From the NCBI RefSeq assembly GCF_000003815.2, contig NC_049983.1, positions 15,462,963 to 15,524,962 of the forward strand: 62,000 nucleotides of DNA, given 5' to 3'. Of the stretch, positions 45,433-56,719 are shown piece after piece; positions within the stretch are counted from its first letter, which is position 1; each line of letters opens with the position of its first letter. The position numbers and the translations under genes were made by a program. The DNA is from Branchiostoma floridae (lineage: Eukaryota > Chordata > Leptocardii > Amphioxiformes > Branchiostomatidae). The notes beneath the pieces are model-generated. The model was not told where the DNA came from and did not search any database. It was given only the letters and a program-made list of their open reading frames with translations.

Positions 45433-45461
45433 TGACGTCATACGCACCTGCTGTGTAAACA
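45433..45461 (-). promoter_or_regulatory. CRE (TGACGTCA) and forkhead-type site upstream of the candidate FoxP 5' exon
   Basis: A full palindromic TGACGTCA at 45433-45440 matches the CREB/ATF consensus. TGTAAACA at 45454-45461 matches the forkhead consensus, and a second gtaaaca occurs near 45724. The block 45300-45900 is CpG-containing and repeat-free, as expected for a promoter. Whether FoxP binds its own promoter is inference. Confidence 0.45.
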
Positions 45462-46770
45462 AAATACACAGCAAAATGCAAGAAAAATAAATATTGTCTG
45501 ATTCAACGGTTTTGGGGCGAGCTGAGGGAGATGGATGACAGATTTTCAGTACTGGTGATGTGTCGGGCTGCAGGGGGAGGTTTTGGCGCGAAAGATTTGG
45601 GGGATACGTGCGGGGTCAAAAGCGTGGGGCCCCGAGAAACGTGTACCACATGAGAATAAAGACCGCCTCAGACTGACAAATTGTTTGCTAGATAAATATA
45701 TCCCACCAATCGGCCGCTGGCTCGGTAAACACCAGACACGGCGGGATGGACTGGGACAAAAACCCAGCGGACGGATCGGGTTTGCTTTGCGTTCGCCATA
45801 TAAGGCGCACATGTCAGCAGCCCTGGTTTTAATTATTAATCCTCGGCGCGAAAATGCCAATCACAGAAGAGCCTAGCTCGCGAAAAAAAAGGCACGAAGG
45901 CTAGAGGATTGTTGCTATTGCATCATTACGCGAGTAGATTTTGATATTTTGTCTAGAAAATTATGGTTCGTTACTAACAAATGGAATCAGTCAACGCCAG
46001 ACGGTATGATATCTGTTATACCTTAATTATGCCGTCTGCGAATAAATACATGTTACGTAACCCCAAAGGACATGAGCGCATATATCATACCATATGATAT
46101 GAGATACAAAAAATCCTCTTTTTACAACATTAATACTATTTCTACATCTTTTTTATTATCTCACAGCTCTTTACTTCATTCAATCGTCAAAGACTAAAAC
46201 CAAAGCAGCAAATTACACAATGGAAGAAAATTAAGAAATTAACAAACATATTTCAAATGTCAAATTCAACAAAGGCAAAAGGAAAGCGCGTTACGTATAA
46301 TGGGCATGTTTTACTTTAAAGTACTTTCACAACCGTTAATGCTTTTTTAGATTATTGTTTTGCTTTTGACAGTTCACTCACTATTTTACAGGTTTCGGGG
46401 CATATTATTGTTTTATACATAAGCAAGACACCTAGGGCCATGAATTTATTATAAGTAATGAAATAGATTGCTCCAATCCAATTCTTGTCGTTGTGCGGCT
46501 TATCTGTTGTGCCGAGGCGGCAGGAATGGATGATTCGCCGGCGCAGTGGCATCAGATAAACCGGTGCGATGCCACCCAGTGGAACTGTCTTTTTATTCCC
46601 AGGACCACTTTTTATTCGCTACGGTTAACGGAGGTCCCGGCCCGCTTCAAAGGGAGAAGTCTCGGCGGCTGGGTCCCGGGGGGAGGCCCGCCGTAAAATC
46701 ACGTTGTAATGGGAATGACACCTGTTATCTAGAGGAAGATATGGAAAACCGGGGACGGACCGTTATATGT
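45462..46770. other. Non-coding; CpG-containing block then AT-rich DNA
   Basis: 45530-45900 is GC-rich, with several gcgcgaaa / cggcg words, and is probably promoter-proximal to the candidate exon. 46490-46700 is another GC-rich patch with cccggggggaggcccgccg. Open frames here lack any recognisable domain. Confidence 0.35.
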
Positions 46771-46772
46771 GG

Positions 46773-46941
46773 AGAGTAGGTTTGATAACCTACTCTTCAA
46801 GCATAGGTTATACGTTAGGTTCCGGCTGTTTTTTGACGTTCTTTAATGCGTTTTTATCGGGCTTTCTTTAGCGGCCGCGAGTCATCAACAAAACGGTACA
46901 AAATAAAAAGCCCGATAAAAAAAAACGCATAACCTCTGCTT
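46773..46941. repeat. Perfect 10-bp stem-loop next to a larger inverted repeat
   Basis: agagtaggtt, loop tgat, aacctactct (46773-46796) is a perfect hairpin. It is followed by a nested inverted repeat: agcataggttat (46800) with ataacctctgct (46929), and atgcgtttttatcgggcttt (46846) with aaagcccgat and an A run then acgcat (46908-46930). The inner loop contains a NotI-like gcggccgc. No coding sequence. Probably a DNA-transposon remnant. Confidence 0.8.
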
Positions 46942-47149
46942 GGAGCCTGTCAAGTTTTCTTTATGTCCGCAAACCAAACCTCTATCGGCAGACGCGAGCA
47001 TAGCAGTAATTATCTGACTAGCGGGTCTAGAAAGTCCGAAAAAACGGATAGAAAAGACATCGAAATACAATTCGGATCTTAACTTCTGCTTAGAGAGTAT
47101 GTATAACCAGTGCGCTACTCATACATGGGAGTTGAACACATACTACCAT

Positions 47150-47240
47150 TTGACTAGGCCCCTGCCCTACTGTAGTGGCCCTGTGTGGCCCAAGGGTTAT
47201 AGAAACTGAGATGGGCACAGCTCACAACTGGAGAGGATTT
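47150..47240 (-). repeat. Dispersed repeat, copy B (cccttgggccacacag family, reversed)
   Basis: Contains ggccctgtgtggcccaaggg, ttatagaaactgagatgggc, the reverse complement of the core at 5805-5835. Confidence 0.7.
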
Positions 47241-47394
47241 AGAAAAGAACATTCTTACATGATACACTTATGCGAAAGTTCATATTTCTATAGCATTTCT
47301 GTCAACTGTCAAATGAGTAACGTTAAATTCAAAATTATTTCTTAATTTTCACCATCCCGGATGCTATCGCACATGTAGTCACCTCCGTGAAAAT

Positions 47395-48300
47395 GATGGT
47401 TGTTTTTTCGGTGTCTTAATTTGTCTATCTATCTATTTATTCATCTTTCTGTGCGTCCGTCTGTCTGTCTGTCGGCCTGTCTGGCAGTCTGCTTGTCTGT
47501 TCGTCTGTCTGTTTGTGTGTGTTTCCGAAGATGTTTGTCATCAAAAATAGTAAAGGGCCTATAGTATGGGTGGATTGTAATGATATTTGGTAGGTGTTAA
47601 AGAGAGACGAAGGTCAAGGTCGATTGTGTGTCCTTGCGGCTTGTTTTGGTATTGCAAGAGCACTTACATGTTCTTGTACATGTGCAAGGAAGGAAGGACA
47701 GAAGACCACAGAACCGAGAATGAGTCGGGCAAAAATGTGTGAGGTGTACAGACTGTTTTCCAGCTGCTCATTCGTTTGTTTATCTGCGTGTTTGTTTGTT
47801 TGCTTTAGGGGACGGCTTTGTGAAAAATGGGGTAAACATTCAGATAAAGATTAGGATTTTCCAACTCAGCACCTGCATCTGCCCATTTGTCCCGAACAAG
47901 TAACATTGCAGCGTTTTTAAGCTATTCCATTTCGTTATTTGCTTGTTTATTCTCTTGTTTGTTTCCTTTATGAGACTTTGAAACTTTATTTCCAATCACC
48001 TTGGACAGGACAGAAAATGTTATAAATGTGTCTTTCAACATCTGGCGTGGTAACGTCGTCCAGCTGCTCCTCTGTTGTTTGCTTCTTTGCTTACTTGTTT
48101 AGTTGTTTGTTTGCTCTGACAGGAATGGTTGTGTGTCAGCGAACGGAACAGGCCACCAGAAAATCAAACGTTGCCAATGAATCTGATTGGAGATTGTCCC
48201 GAGCGACCATTACACACTACAAAGGTTCAACATTATCTAGGTACAGATCCCATAATAAGTATCTAGGTAAAGGTCCCATAATAATCTGAATAGACTTGCA
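47395..48300. repeat. Degenerate repeat with (gtct)n tracts
   Basis: Runs of gtctgtctgtctgt (47450-47515) lead into gggtggattgtaatgatatt then tggtaggtg, similar to phrases at 30400 and 55480. A second, looser cycle repeats gtttgtttgctt, ggacgg, agctgctc. The ORFs here lack domain signals. Confidence 0.5.
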
Positions 48301-48429
48301 CTCAACTATTTGACGTATTGGCACTTTTCAATTGGGAACGTGTTGTTACTACGGAAAATGAAAATTTAGCACCCGGTGAGGAGAAGATGAAAACATTGCA
48401 CATGTATATGGGTGACCGTGTTGAAATTA

Positions 48430-48530
48430 GCAACGTCTTTTACGTCGCTGAAGGTTAGACATCAGGTAACAAGATATGCCAAAAAGCAGTTACTCAAGCA
48501 GCTGGATATATAGCACATGTCTTTTATTTG
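48430..48530 (+). repeat. Dispersed repeat, copy 3 of the 1080-1205 family
   Basis: Reads gaaggttagacatcaggtaa, caagatatgccaaaaagcag, ttactcaagcagctggatat, in the same order as the 1100-1185 copy. Confidence 0.65.
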
Positions 48531-49314
48531 AGATCCCCTTTCGAAAGCATGGGTCCTCTGCATAAGGCTAGATGAATAATTTTGTCGAATGTTTATCAAT
48601 ATTTATGTTATCATTGAAAACCTCGGGTTAGTTTGTGAACCTTTTCCCAGCTCATGAGTAAAGAGCACGCATTTAACAATATCTAACATATTTTCTTTCA
48701 TGGTACTTTAAATGCTACATTCCTTGTTTGTATTCATTCATTTATTTGTTATGCATCTATGGTTTGTTGTCGTACTGCATTTGATTTGATGCTATACTAT
48801 TAGATAGCTTCATTTATGTTACAATAATTGCTATATTTTTACTTATCTATGATTGTTAATGTTTGCTTCCTAGTCAATTCTTCAATCGTTTTAGTAGAAT
48901 CGCGTTTAGTACTAGTATTTGTTAGAGGGTGGGCTTGTATAGGCCTATTGAATATTATTATGCTTCTACCCCTTTCCCACACGGCATTTCTTATATATAA
49001 CTTTACTTTCTGTATTTTCTTTTTACGCGCAAATAGATAAATAAAATCAAAATCAAACCAGTTTTGATGTTCACGCACAGGTCCGAAGTAGGTACCTGTG
49101 TGTCTGTACCTGTATTTGTACCTGCACCTGATATCACGTTTAGATACATACCCATAATTATACAAGTCCCAGGCGTTGTTGCAAACGGTGAAGCGTGAAG
49201 GACGATCCATCTGTACCTGCTCATGTCACAAATAGCGGGCTTATGGATTCATCTTGGGGCTGGAACAAAGTAATGCCCATGTCTCGTCATTAGATATTTC
49301 TAATTTCTAATTAG

Positions 49315-49500
49315 ACGGCGTCGTGTGTGACGTAACTGGTAGAGCGTTCGGCTTGGAATCTAGAGGTCCCGAGTTCGAGAAACACCCGCGACGTTTCCAA
49401 GTGCCCTTGGGAAAGGCAACTAACACGACATCCTCACATCAATAAAATGGGTACCTGACTTCGATCGGGCAGGCAAAGGAAAAGACTATCTTTATCATAT
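49315..49500 (+). repeat. tRNA-derived SINE
   Basis: A tRNA-like head carries an A-box-like segment (taactggtagagcgttcggc) and, about 30 bases on, a B-box-like segment (ggtcccgagttcgaga). A non-tRNA body follows (gtttccaagtgcccttggga, aaggcaactaacacgaca, aaaatgggtacctgacttcg). The anticodon arm region does not fold cleanly as a functional tRNA, so a SINE is preferred. A relative occurs reversed at 4188-4310. Confidence 0.75.
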
Positions 49501-52440
49501 GTCCGTACTGTGTATATTACACTGTTAAAATAAGTTGAATTCAATGCCACATCCTCGTCCGTCAAAAATCAAGTAGAAAAAGATTTCTCAAGTTCGTCTT
49601 TATGTATCGGTGCAAACAGCACTGTACCCACCTGAGATGATTTGGGTTGTTGTAACGCGCTTGAGGCACCTTGAATACGCGTACGGGCCCCCCCCATTCC
49701 GAAAGAGTTTCATAGCAGCGAGGTTGGGGCAAAGAGTTAACGTTATACTGCTCTAAAGACAATTCAATGGCGTCTGTCATAAACAGTTAAGTTGGTTCAA
49801 GTGATACTGCGAAGTGGAAGTATTTCAATTAGAAATGCCCTGGCTGAATGAAACAGACTTTTAAAACAGTTGCCAGAATCTCTCCAAGGTTTTACACAAA
49901 ACACGTATGATTGATAACGCTATTGCACATGTATATTCATTTACATTTACCATTACATCAAAGAATCCTCAAACGAAGATGTTAAAACACAACAATAATA
50001 TATGTAGAAACATCAGATAGATATATGCACTAGGCATTTTGTACATGTTCAGCGGCTTTATCGCATCCGAATGTGTTTTCTCTTACACGTACATTAACTT
50101 AGGCTTCGGGCATACATTTGCTACATATTAAGTAAAGATATGAAATAAAGTTTAATTATGGTCTAGCAGGTACACATGGCTGAGAATGGACTATATTCTT
50201 AATATCTGCTTCAAGAAGACTCATATCAACCGAAACCACTGGAGATGCCGACATATCTGCCGCATAAAACAAAGTGACAGTACACTAGTACTTTTTGGAC
50301 TCTCTGACATGCAATGATTAAACTAGGCAGTCGTCCTCAAAAATCGTTTAACTGGAGCATTTTATGTAACATTTGTATTTAATGATATCAGACAAGCCAT
50401 TGCGCTATTTAAAAGAAGTGCCTTGATGTAAACGAACGAAGCATATTCACTGACTGGCCGATGATTCCCTGTACTTGGAACCTGTCAGTTCATAGCTACA
50501 TGTGAACATTAAGAATTCAGCAATCTTCGTTTGATGTAAAAATAGGTAAGTGCTTAGTTGCGCTCGGACACGGCCCTCCAAATGACGTCTTTAGCTTGCG
50601 ACGTTATCTTTTTCTTTCATTCAATCATTCATTCATTTATTGGTTTGCTGTTCAGGAAACGCAGTTTTGCCCAAAGGCATACCCTGCTGACAAAAACAAT
50701 CCAAATGGAATTGAAGTCATGGCATGGAAAAAATAACAATATTCTGTGTTTTTTTGCCATAAAGCTAAAACAACATCAAGATAGGAACAATGAAATACAC
50801 ATTACAATGACTGATATCTTGAGTCAAGCCGTGAAGTGGTGAACAGTGGAAAACATGCAACTCAACTACTGCTGTTAATAAGTACGTCGCATGATGTCGC
50901 TTCAGTACTATTCGTGGTGACAAGTATCCTGATAATTATGGGCATGTTCGGAAAAGGTCATTTGAGGGCAATATCTAACGTTCCTCTCCAAGCAGAGGTT
51001 CGGCTTCGGCTGTTTTGACGGCCTTTTGTTTTGTACCATCATCCATACTTCAACCAGTTTTCGTCAGAGACTGCAAAATACTAGTAATCAAGTAACCACA
51101 CTACTCTCCTCGACTCCACTGTTCTCTGCTCAAAATGTAAGACGCAAATTGCAAAAAAGCAAACATCGGAAAATGGATGCTAGATCTATTTTCAAACGAA
51201 ATCGTCGAATTCTTAAGTCACAAAAGAAGATGTGAAAGGCAACAAATTATTTTCTTTTTCCATTCCAAGACACCATGCGAATGTTTGTGTCCATTGTTTA
51301 GAACTGATTTTAAAGTTTTGTAATTATATGTCTAGGACATTTGATACTTCAGAAATATTTGTAACACCGTTTCGACGTTATAAATATTTTCCTGGTCCTG
51401 TAAAACTTTGGAAATATTCATCGTGTGGACTTGGATACTTCTAATGGTTTCTTAATAATGATAACAGCATTCTACCATTATTTACCATTTTCTACCATTT
51501 TTTGTAAATGGTTCAGTGGGTTGGGAAGATAGCAATTCACACATTCTTGCGAAGTATGGTTGGGTGCCATGCAACAATGGCCCTCCACAAAGGATCCACC
51601 AGTGCCCAGCTGTGAAATCCAAAAATATACAGATACAACAATAGGGCTTACTTTTATGGGGGCAATAAACTAATTTAACCATTTGGCCAGGTTTACCATT
51701 TTTTATAAATATTTGTAAATGTGAAATAATCACACAGAGGTTTCACAATTATTCTAAATAAAGATATTTTCGTACCGTTACTTTCAAAATGTTTCTAAAT
51801 TTTTCATAGGAATTCAAATATATAAGTACTTTCTCAGTCAATTTTTTTAAAACAATTAAATCATTGTGGCTCAGATATTCTTTTATTCAAAATAATTCAG
51901 ACTGATTATAAATATCGCCTAAAAACCCTCATGGTGTCTTGGAATGGACTCTATGTCCCGTTTTATATATCATGTATTTAATATGCCTGACCACTTAGAT
52001 GTAATAATAATGATTTCCATCGTTTTGCACGCTTGCATCAGTTTTGGGGTGCTTTCTTCTTTAATGTTCTTGTCCTTGTCATCCTGTCGGACGATCAGGG
52101 TGCACACAGAATGTAAAGGATATATCAGTGTGGCCTAATAAGAAATATGCGTCTTAAAAAGATTTGGTGTTTACAATTCTTGACATGTCAGAAATTATTG
52201 CCATATGGGAAATATGATTAACCGATAATTCTATCAATTTCCGATGATTTCTATTTCAGCGTGTAATATTTGTATGTGCGGCACAAATCGAGTCAACCTG
52301 AATTCAATTTATCCAATATCACTAATAATAATAATAATAAGGAGGAGGAGGTTAGAATAATCCTCAAGCAGATGTGGTGAAGAAAACATAGTAAACAATT
52401 GTCCACCCCAACATATGCATGAAATTGAATATCATAAATT
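49501..52440. other. Gene-free region upstream of the plus-strand gene
   Basis: AT-rich. The only frame that looks slightly non-random is a lysine/arginine-rich 69-codon ORF at 51026-51235 (contains VRRKLQKSKHRKMDARSIFK), without a recognisable domain, promoter or splice context. A poor (attta)-rich zone follows. 52323-52351 is an (aat)n/(gga)n microsatellite. Confidence 0.4.
52323..52351. repeat. (AAT)n then (GGA)n microsatellite
   Basis: Six aat units directly followed by ggaggaggagg. Confidence 0.95.
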
Positions 52441-52484
52441 GATCGTCCCCGTCTGGCCTAAGTGGACTATTCCAGAATCACTGT

Positions 52485-52745
52485 AGCCAACCAATGACGA
52501 GGAAACATTTGACTCCATCCCTCTCCGCCAATCACAGATCTTTAAACATCCAGTTGTGGCTGATGACATACTTGTCGTTTCGATGAAACTTTTGCAGGTT
52601 TGTAAAACATGTTTTTAAAAGAAGTATTGAAAAAGATCTTTAAAGGAAACACTCATTTGGTGAATTTGTGCATTTTTTTGGCCTTAAAACACTTCAAGAC
52701 AGTTCACTTATATCAAACTTGTGCCGAAGAAAATAGATTCACGTG
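52485..52745 (+). promoter_or_regulatory. Promoter region of the plus-strand gene: two CCAAT boxes and an E-box
   Basis: aaccaatgacg (CCAAT at 52491) and cgccaatcac (CCAAT at 52528) are 37 bases apart, typical of TATA-less NF-Y promoters. A CACGTG E-box lies at 52740-52745, 27 bases before the start codon. A donor-like ttttgcag then gtttgt at 52590-52605 might end a short 5' UTR exon. Confidence 0.5.
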
Positions 52746-52771
52746 CTGAGTCGGTGTAGAAAGAAAGAAAT

Positions 52772-52949
52772 ATGGCGACCGGAGGAAAAAATATCCGGAG
52801 CGAGAGCAGGAAAGTTTCGGAGAGCTCCAGTAGCGAGCTTCGTCTTTCCACGTCTTCCTCGGACGGTAAAGATGATAAGGAAGTGAAGGAGAAGCTCTCC
52901 GGTGTCGTGAAAGGCGTCCACGCCAAGCTGAGGAGGAAATACCGCGAAG
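52772..52949 (+). CDS. First coding exon of an unidentified plus-strand gene
   Basis: Starts at an ATG in good context (agaaatATGGCG) and reads MATGGKNIRSESRKVSESSS, then SELRLSTSSSDGKDDKEVKE, then KLSGVVKGVHAKLRRKYRE plus one base, ending at a strong donor (cgaag then gtaagatgg). The exon is distinctly GC-rich and CpG-rich. The N-terminal half is Ser/Lys/Asp-rich and probably disordered; the end (KLSGVVKGVHAKLRRKYRE) looks like a basic amphipathic helix entering a folded domain. I do not recognise the family and could not identify the next exon in the 9 kb that follow. It is divergent from FoxP, about 7 kb from the candidate FoxP 5' exon. Open frames on the opposite strand here are shadows. 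Confidence 0.7.
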
Positions 52950-55885
52950 GTAAGATGGAAGGGGGCGGGGTAGGTAAGGGTGGGAGGGGGGCTTTCCTTA
53001 CATAGCGAGAAAGCATGGCATACGAGCTTCCACACGTGATTCAGAGGAAGTGAATGTTTGCTTTCGTTCGACTTGATGAGGCGGTCAGGGACCACAGGAA
53101 GTCCCGTGCCCTTTCACACGCTTTGGGAAAGAGGTTCTGCTTTTTTCTCTCGGTCAATGGAAACTGCATAGCTTGACAGTTTTAGAGCGAAGTCTTCCGA
53201 TCACTTGGCAACTTGTCTTCAGGAAGTTGTGCTCGTGACTTCTGTGCTGTGTTCGTGCAAGGAAGTTGGGTTCGTGTTTGGCTGACTTCTAACAGCCCTT
53301 CCAGTGGTCAGGCCCCTTAGTACAGGAGGAGATCGGGTCAGCCTAGGCCTCTGTTAGTGAGAGATTTTGTAACCTTCGCTGGTTTCGTGTGAGATATTTT
53401 TTCTTGGCCCACTGTGGATTGATCAAGGGTTTTGGGGAACATGGTGACTGATGGAAAAAAATGACGCCAACCACAACTTACCTGTATCTGAAGGTTTGTA
53501 TGTACTCATTGTTTTATTTACTAGTTTGGCTGTTTGTGTACATGTCTGTCGTCGTTAATAGGTTTTAAAATCCTTCCCACACTTGTCAGTATATATGGCA
53601 GGGCCCATCTCTGTTCTATAGCCCTTGGGCCACACAGTTGTGCAAGTAGTCTGTGTAACGCAAACTCCGCCATCCGGAGCTTGTAGACGGCAATGTAGGA
53701 CGGGCCTAAGAAGCGTGATTAAATCAGGCTATTGTGCAAGCACTCTAGCAGGGGGCTAGTCTTCTGGTAGTGGTGTGTGCTCAACTACGTTTACCATTCA
53801 CATAAGACCTAAACCAAGAAAGCTGCATGTGACATTTTATTCAATTAAATGCAGGGGTTCAAACCTATAACCTCACAGTCACAATTTGTGATCTGTATGT
53901 CATTATACATTACCATTGCATTGGGTACATTTTTCAAGTCTTTAGCCCAGTAGATCATTGACATTTGACTGCCTTACTGCTTTAATGAGATTAAGAAGCA
54001 GAGGTTTGTATAAAAGATTAGGCATCATGTGTTTATATGTAGAATTTGCATTTACATCAACAGCATTCTGAAGAAGAAATGAAATAAAGAGTGCACAAGG
54101 CATGAGAAACATAGGGTGCTATTCTTTTGGAAAATTAAAGGAAAGACATTGGATGCCATTGTTCAGAGACTTGAAATTGTGTTGATTTAACATTTTATTC
54201 CAAGGATTTAGATAACTAAGAAAAGTAATTTATGAGAGAAAAAACATGTGCAGCAAATGACTAATACTGGCCAGTTAAGTCTACAATTCTCTAACTTATA
54301 CGATGATGTATTCATTTGCTTTCAAACTCTATTTCTGGAGATAGGACATGCAAAGTTACACACATATAAATATAGGCATGGCATGGAAATATCTTACCAG
54401 GGTTGCTAGACAGCCCTATGGGCTGAAAATACATTCAATTTGCATAAACTCCTCCTAGATTGCAGAGATGTAAAGTGGACTAGGCAAACTTTAGTGGTTC
54501 TAGAGTGAAAGGAAATGAAAAAGAATAGAAAGATTGTTAGTTTATTAGATATCGTAGCGGCATTTTGTAAGAGAAATTACCACCAAAGCCTCTACAACAC
54601 CCTATTGTAGTAGAAACATCTTATCATTCATCCCTCCGTCCATTCATCCATCCATACTCAGACAAGAACTAGGCACTACTTTACCCATTTCAGTGTAGTG
54701 TAGCCTTATTAAATCTCGCTTATAGCAGCCCGCCCAACATGCGTCAGCCGGAGGGGCCATTTACTGCCTGGACAGCAGAGTTTGTGTAGTTAGCATCCAT
54801 TGCAGTCTTCGAAAGGGGCTGGTTTGCCGTGAACGGGGCTGGTTTGCCCCATTCATAGCAAACTCCCTTCGTCGGCAAACTCCCTTTCCCAGCACAAGAG
54901 AACGTTGAAAATCGCTAACCAACGCAACCCCCCCCCTCCAAAAAAAAAGCCTCGTGCAAAGACTGCAACGGAGGCTAAAGTGTAGTAATGACGCTGTGAA
55001 CGTTTTAAGACTTACAGTACTCTATGAGGGGGGGTCAAACTTATACAAGGGTCCATGGAAATTTCCAGGATGTTCTGCCATGCTTTTAAATGCTTGGCTT
55101 GTACAAACATGCTGGTCTCAGCAGGGCAGGTTTGGAGTTGCACAATGGTTTCTTGTGACAGAGTTGTTTTACACTTGCTTGTGTAACCTAAGCCTAATCC
55201 CTGACATGGTCTGTGGTGGGGAAAGTGACAGGACTCGCTGGTAAAAGTACGCTGGTATCCAGCGAATACTTATAGCTCCAGAGTCTCTTCTGTCTCTCCC
55301 GAGTGTCTTCTCAGCAAACTTGCGGAGAGGGCAGAGAGACTTGGGAGCGAGAATGGGGCTGAAAACTACAGTAGGCTAATGTAACACTGCAAACATGATA
55401 AGGCCACTCATTTATCATTTTGCTGTTTGTGTGTATCTGGTGTGTGTGTGTGCTTATTAATTCCATCATTACTTGTCCATGGATCTGGATGATATTTGGT
55501 ATGTTGCTACACTTTTGCCAAAATGAAGGATATGTTGATTATAGGCCCCCTACCAGCTCTTTGCAGTATTGCAACAAGGCTCCTGACTTTCAAAGGGTAG
55601 GTACAGTACATGTTAGGAACCCTAACGGCTTATTTCTGCCTTCAGGCTGAGGGGCTGTGTTTGTAATGAGGCATACACTGTTGGAATGCTGTACTATGTC
55701 AGCCATCTGATATGTCTGGCATTGGACTGGTGTAGTCAGTGAGAGAGTCAGAGCCATGAGACATCAGGGGTGTCCCAGTTGGCATTCCAGTTTATTGAAC
55801 TGGTGACACTGCTGGGGGCATTTCTCAATTTCTGATCTAGGTCCAAAAAATCCTCAGGCCCCCAAAATGTGGGTCATATGTAACA
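52950..55885 (+). other. Intron of the plus-strand gene, with repeats
   Basis: Begins with a G-rich segment (ggaagggggcggggtaggta) typical of first introns. Contains copy C of the cccttgggccacacag repeat (53590-53900), a poly-C run near 54930, and a tgtgtgtgtg tract at 55440. No further coding exon of this gene was recognised. Confidence 0.4.
53590..53900. repeat. Dispersed repeat, copy C (cccttgggccacacag family)
   Basis: Head gcagggcccatctctgttct, then atagcccttgggccacacag. Tail ggggttcaaacctataacct. Matches copy A at 5785-6030 in order and orientation, with different middles. Confidence 0.65.
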
Positions 55886-55887
55886 TT

Positions 55888-56710
55888 GTACAGTCAAACC
55901 TGTCCAAGACGACCACTTGGGGGACCGGGGAAAAGCGGTCGATTTGGACAGGTGGTCGCTGAGAAGAGTATCAACTCAAAACATGCCCGATGCAAAGTAT
56001 AAATGGTTTCCGTTGTGTTAAATGGCAAATAGCAAGCACACTGCACGCACGCAAAGAAGCGAGGTCAAATATAACACGCACACTGTAAATTGTAAATCTA
56101 ACCCCAAGTTTTTATCGAGCTGTTATACGATGCAGTGTTTTAAAACTCAATATTTGTACACTAACGTTTTAGACAGTATTAAAGGGAACTTTGATGCTGT
56201 CAGTTACCATACAGGCCTTTATGCGTCGCTGTGTTCTTGATCGCCGTATCTGAAATAACTACGGTGTACCTTTCGAATTCGATGCCCGGTACATCCCGAT
56301 AGCGTACTTACCCACGGGTGAATGTACAGTACAGTTTGACAAAAGCACTCACACAGATCTTTCTTAAAACGTATGAGGCTATATATGTTTCAGCATTCGT
56401 TTACTTTATAATGATATAAAACTTCTATAACAACTAAATTCGTATTTTCTTACAACGAAATTTCCTCCCATATTACAGTAGACTGCCCCATTGACCCACC
56501 CATTGACCGCCGCCATCTTCATTCTAAACATAACATCGTAATGGCAGTCAAAATTTGACGCAAACTGGCCGATTTCGGCACAAAATCGCGCTAGTTATCA
56601 TCAAAAATCGATGAAAACCTCAAGGTTGAAGATGACGCGGTCGTTAAGGGTCCCAATTTGGGCCGGTCGCGGTCACGTTGGCCAGGTGGTCGTTGAGAAA
56701 AGGTCGCTTA
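55888..56710. mobile_element. Probable non-autonomous pogo-like element
   Basis: Left end tacagtcaaacctgtccaag, a form (TA then CAGTCAAACC) typical of pogo/Tigger termini. Then come gaccacttgggggaccgggg and ggtggtcgctgagaag. The right part has ggccaggtggtcgttgagaa and aaggtcgctta. The direct repeat ggtggtcg.tgagaa and inverted gaccac/gtggtc words bracket ~700 bases with no long ORF. The right terminus is not certain. Confidence 0.5.
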
Positions 56711-56719
56711 ATGCTTATG

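Noticed and set aside
49330-49400. Possible functional tRNA gene
   Set aside because: A- and B-box-like words are present but the acceptor and anticodon stems do not pair well and a SINE body follows.
51026-51444. Two adjoining basic ORFs (69 and 70 codons)
   Set aside because: No recognisable domain, the second lacks an ATG, and there is no splice or promoter support; kept only as a note in the region entry.
52708-53095. Minus-strand ORFs of 102 and 118 codons
   Set aside because: They are antisense to the plus-strand first exon and its G-rich intron start.
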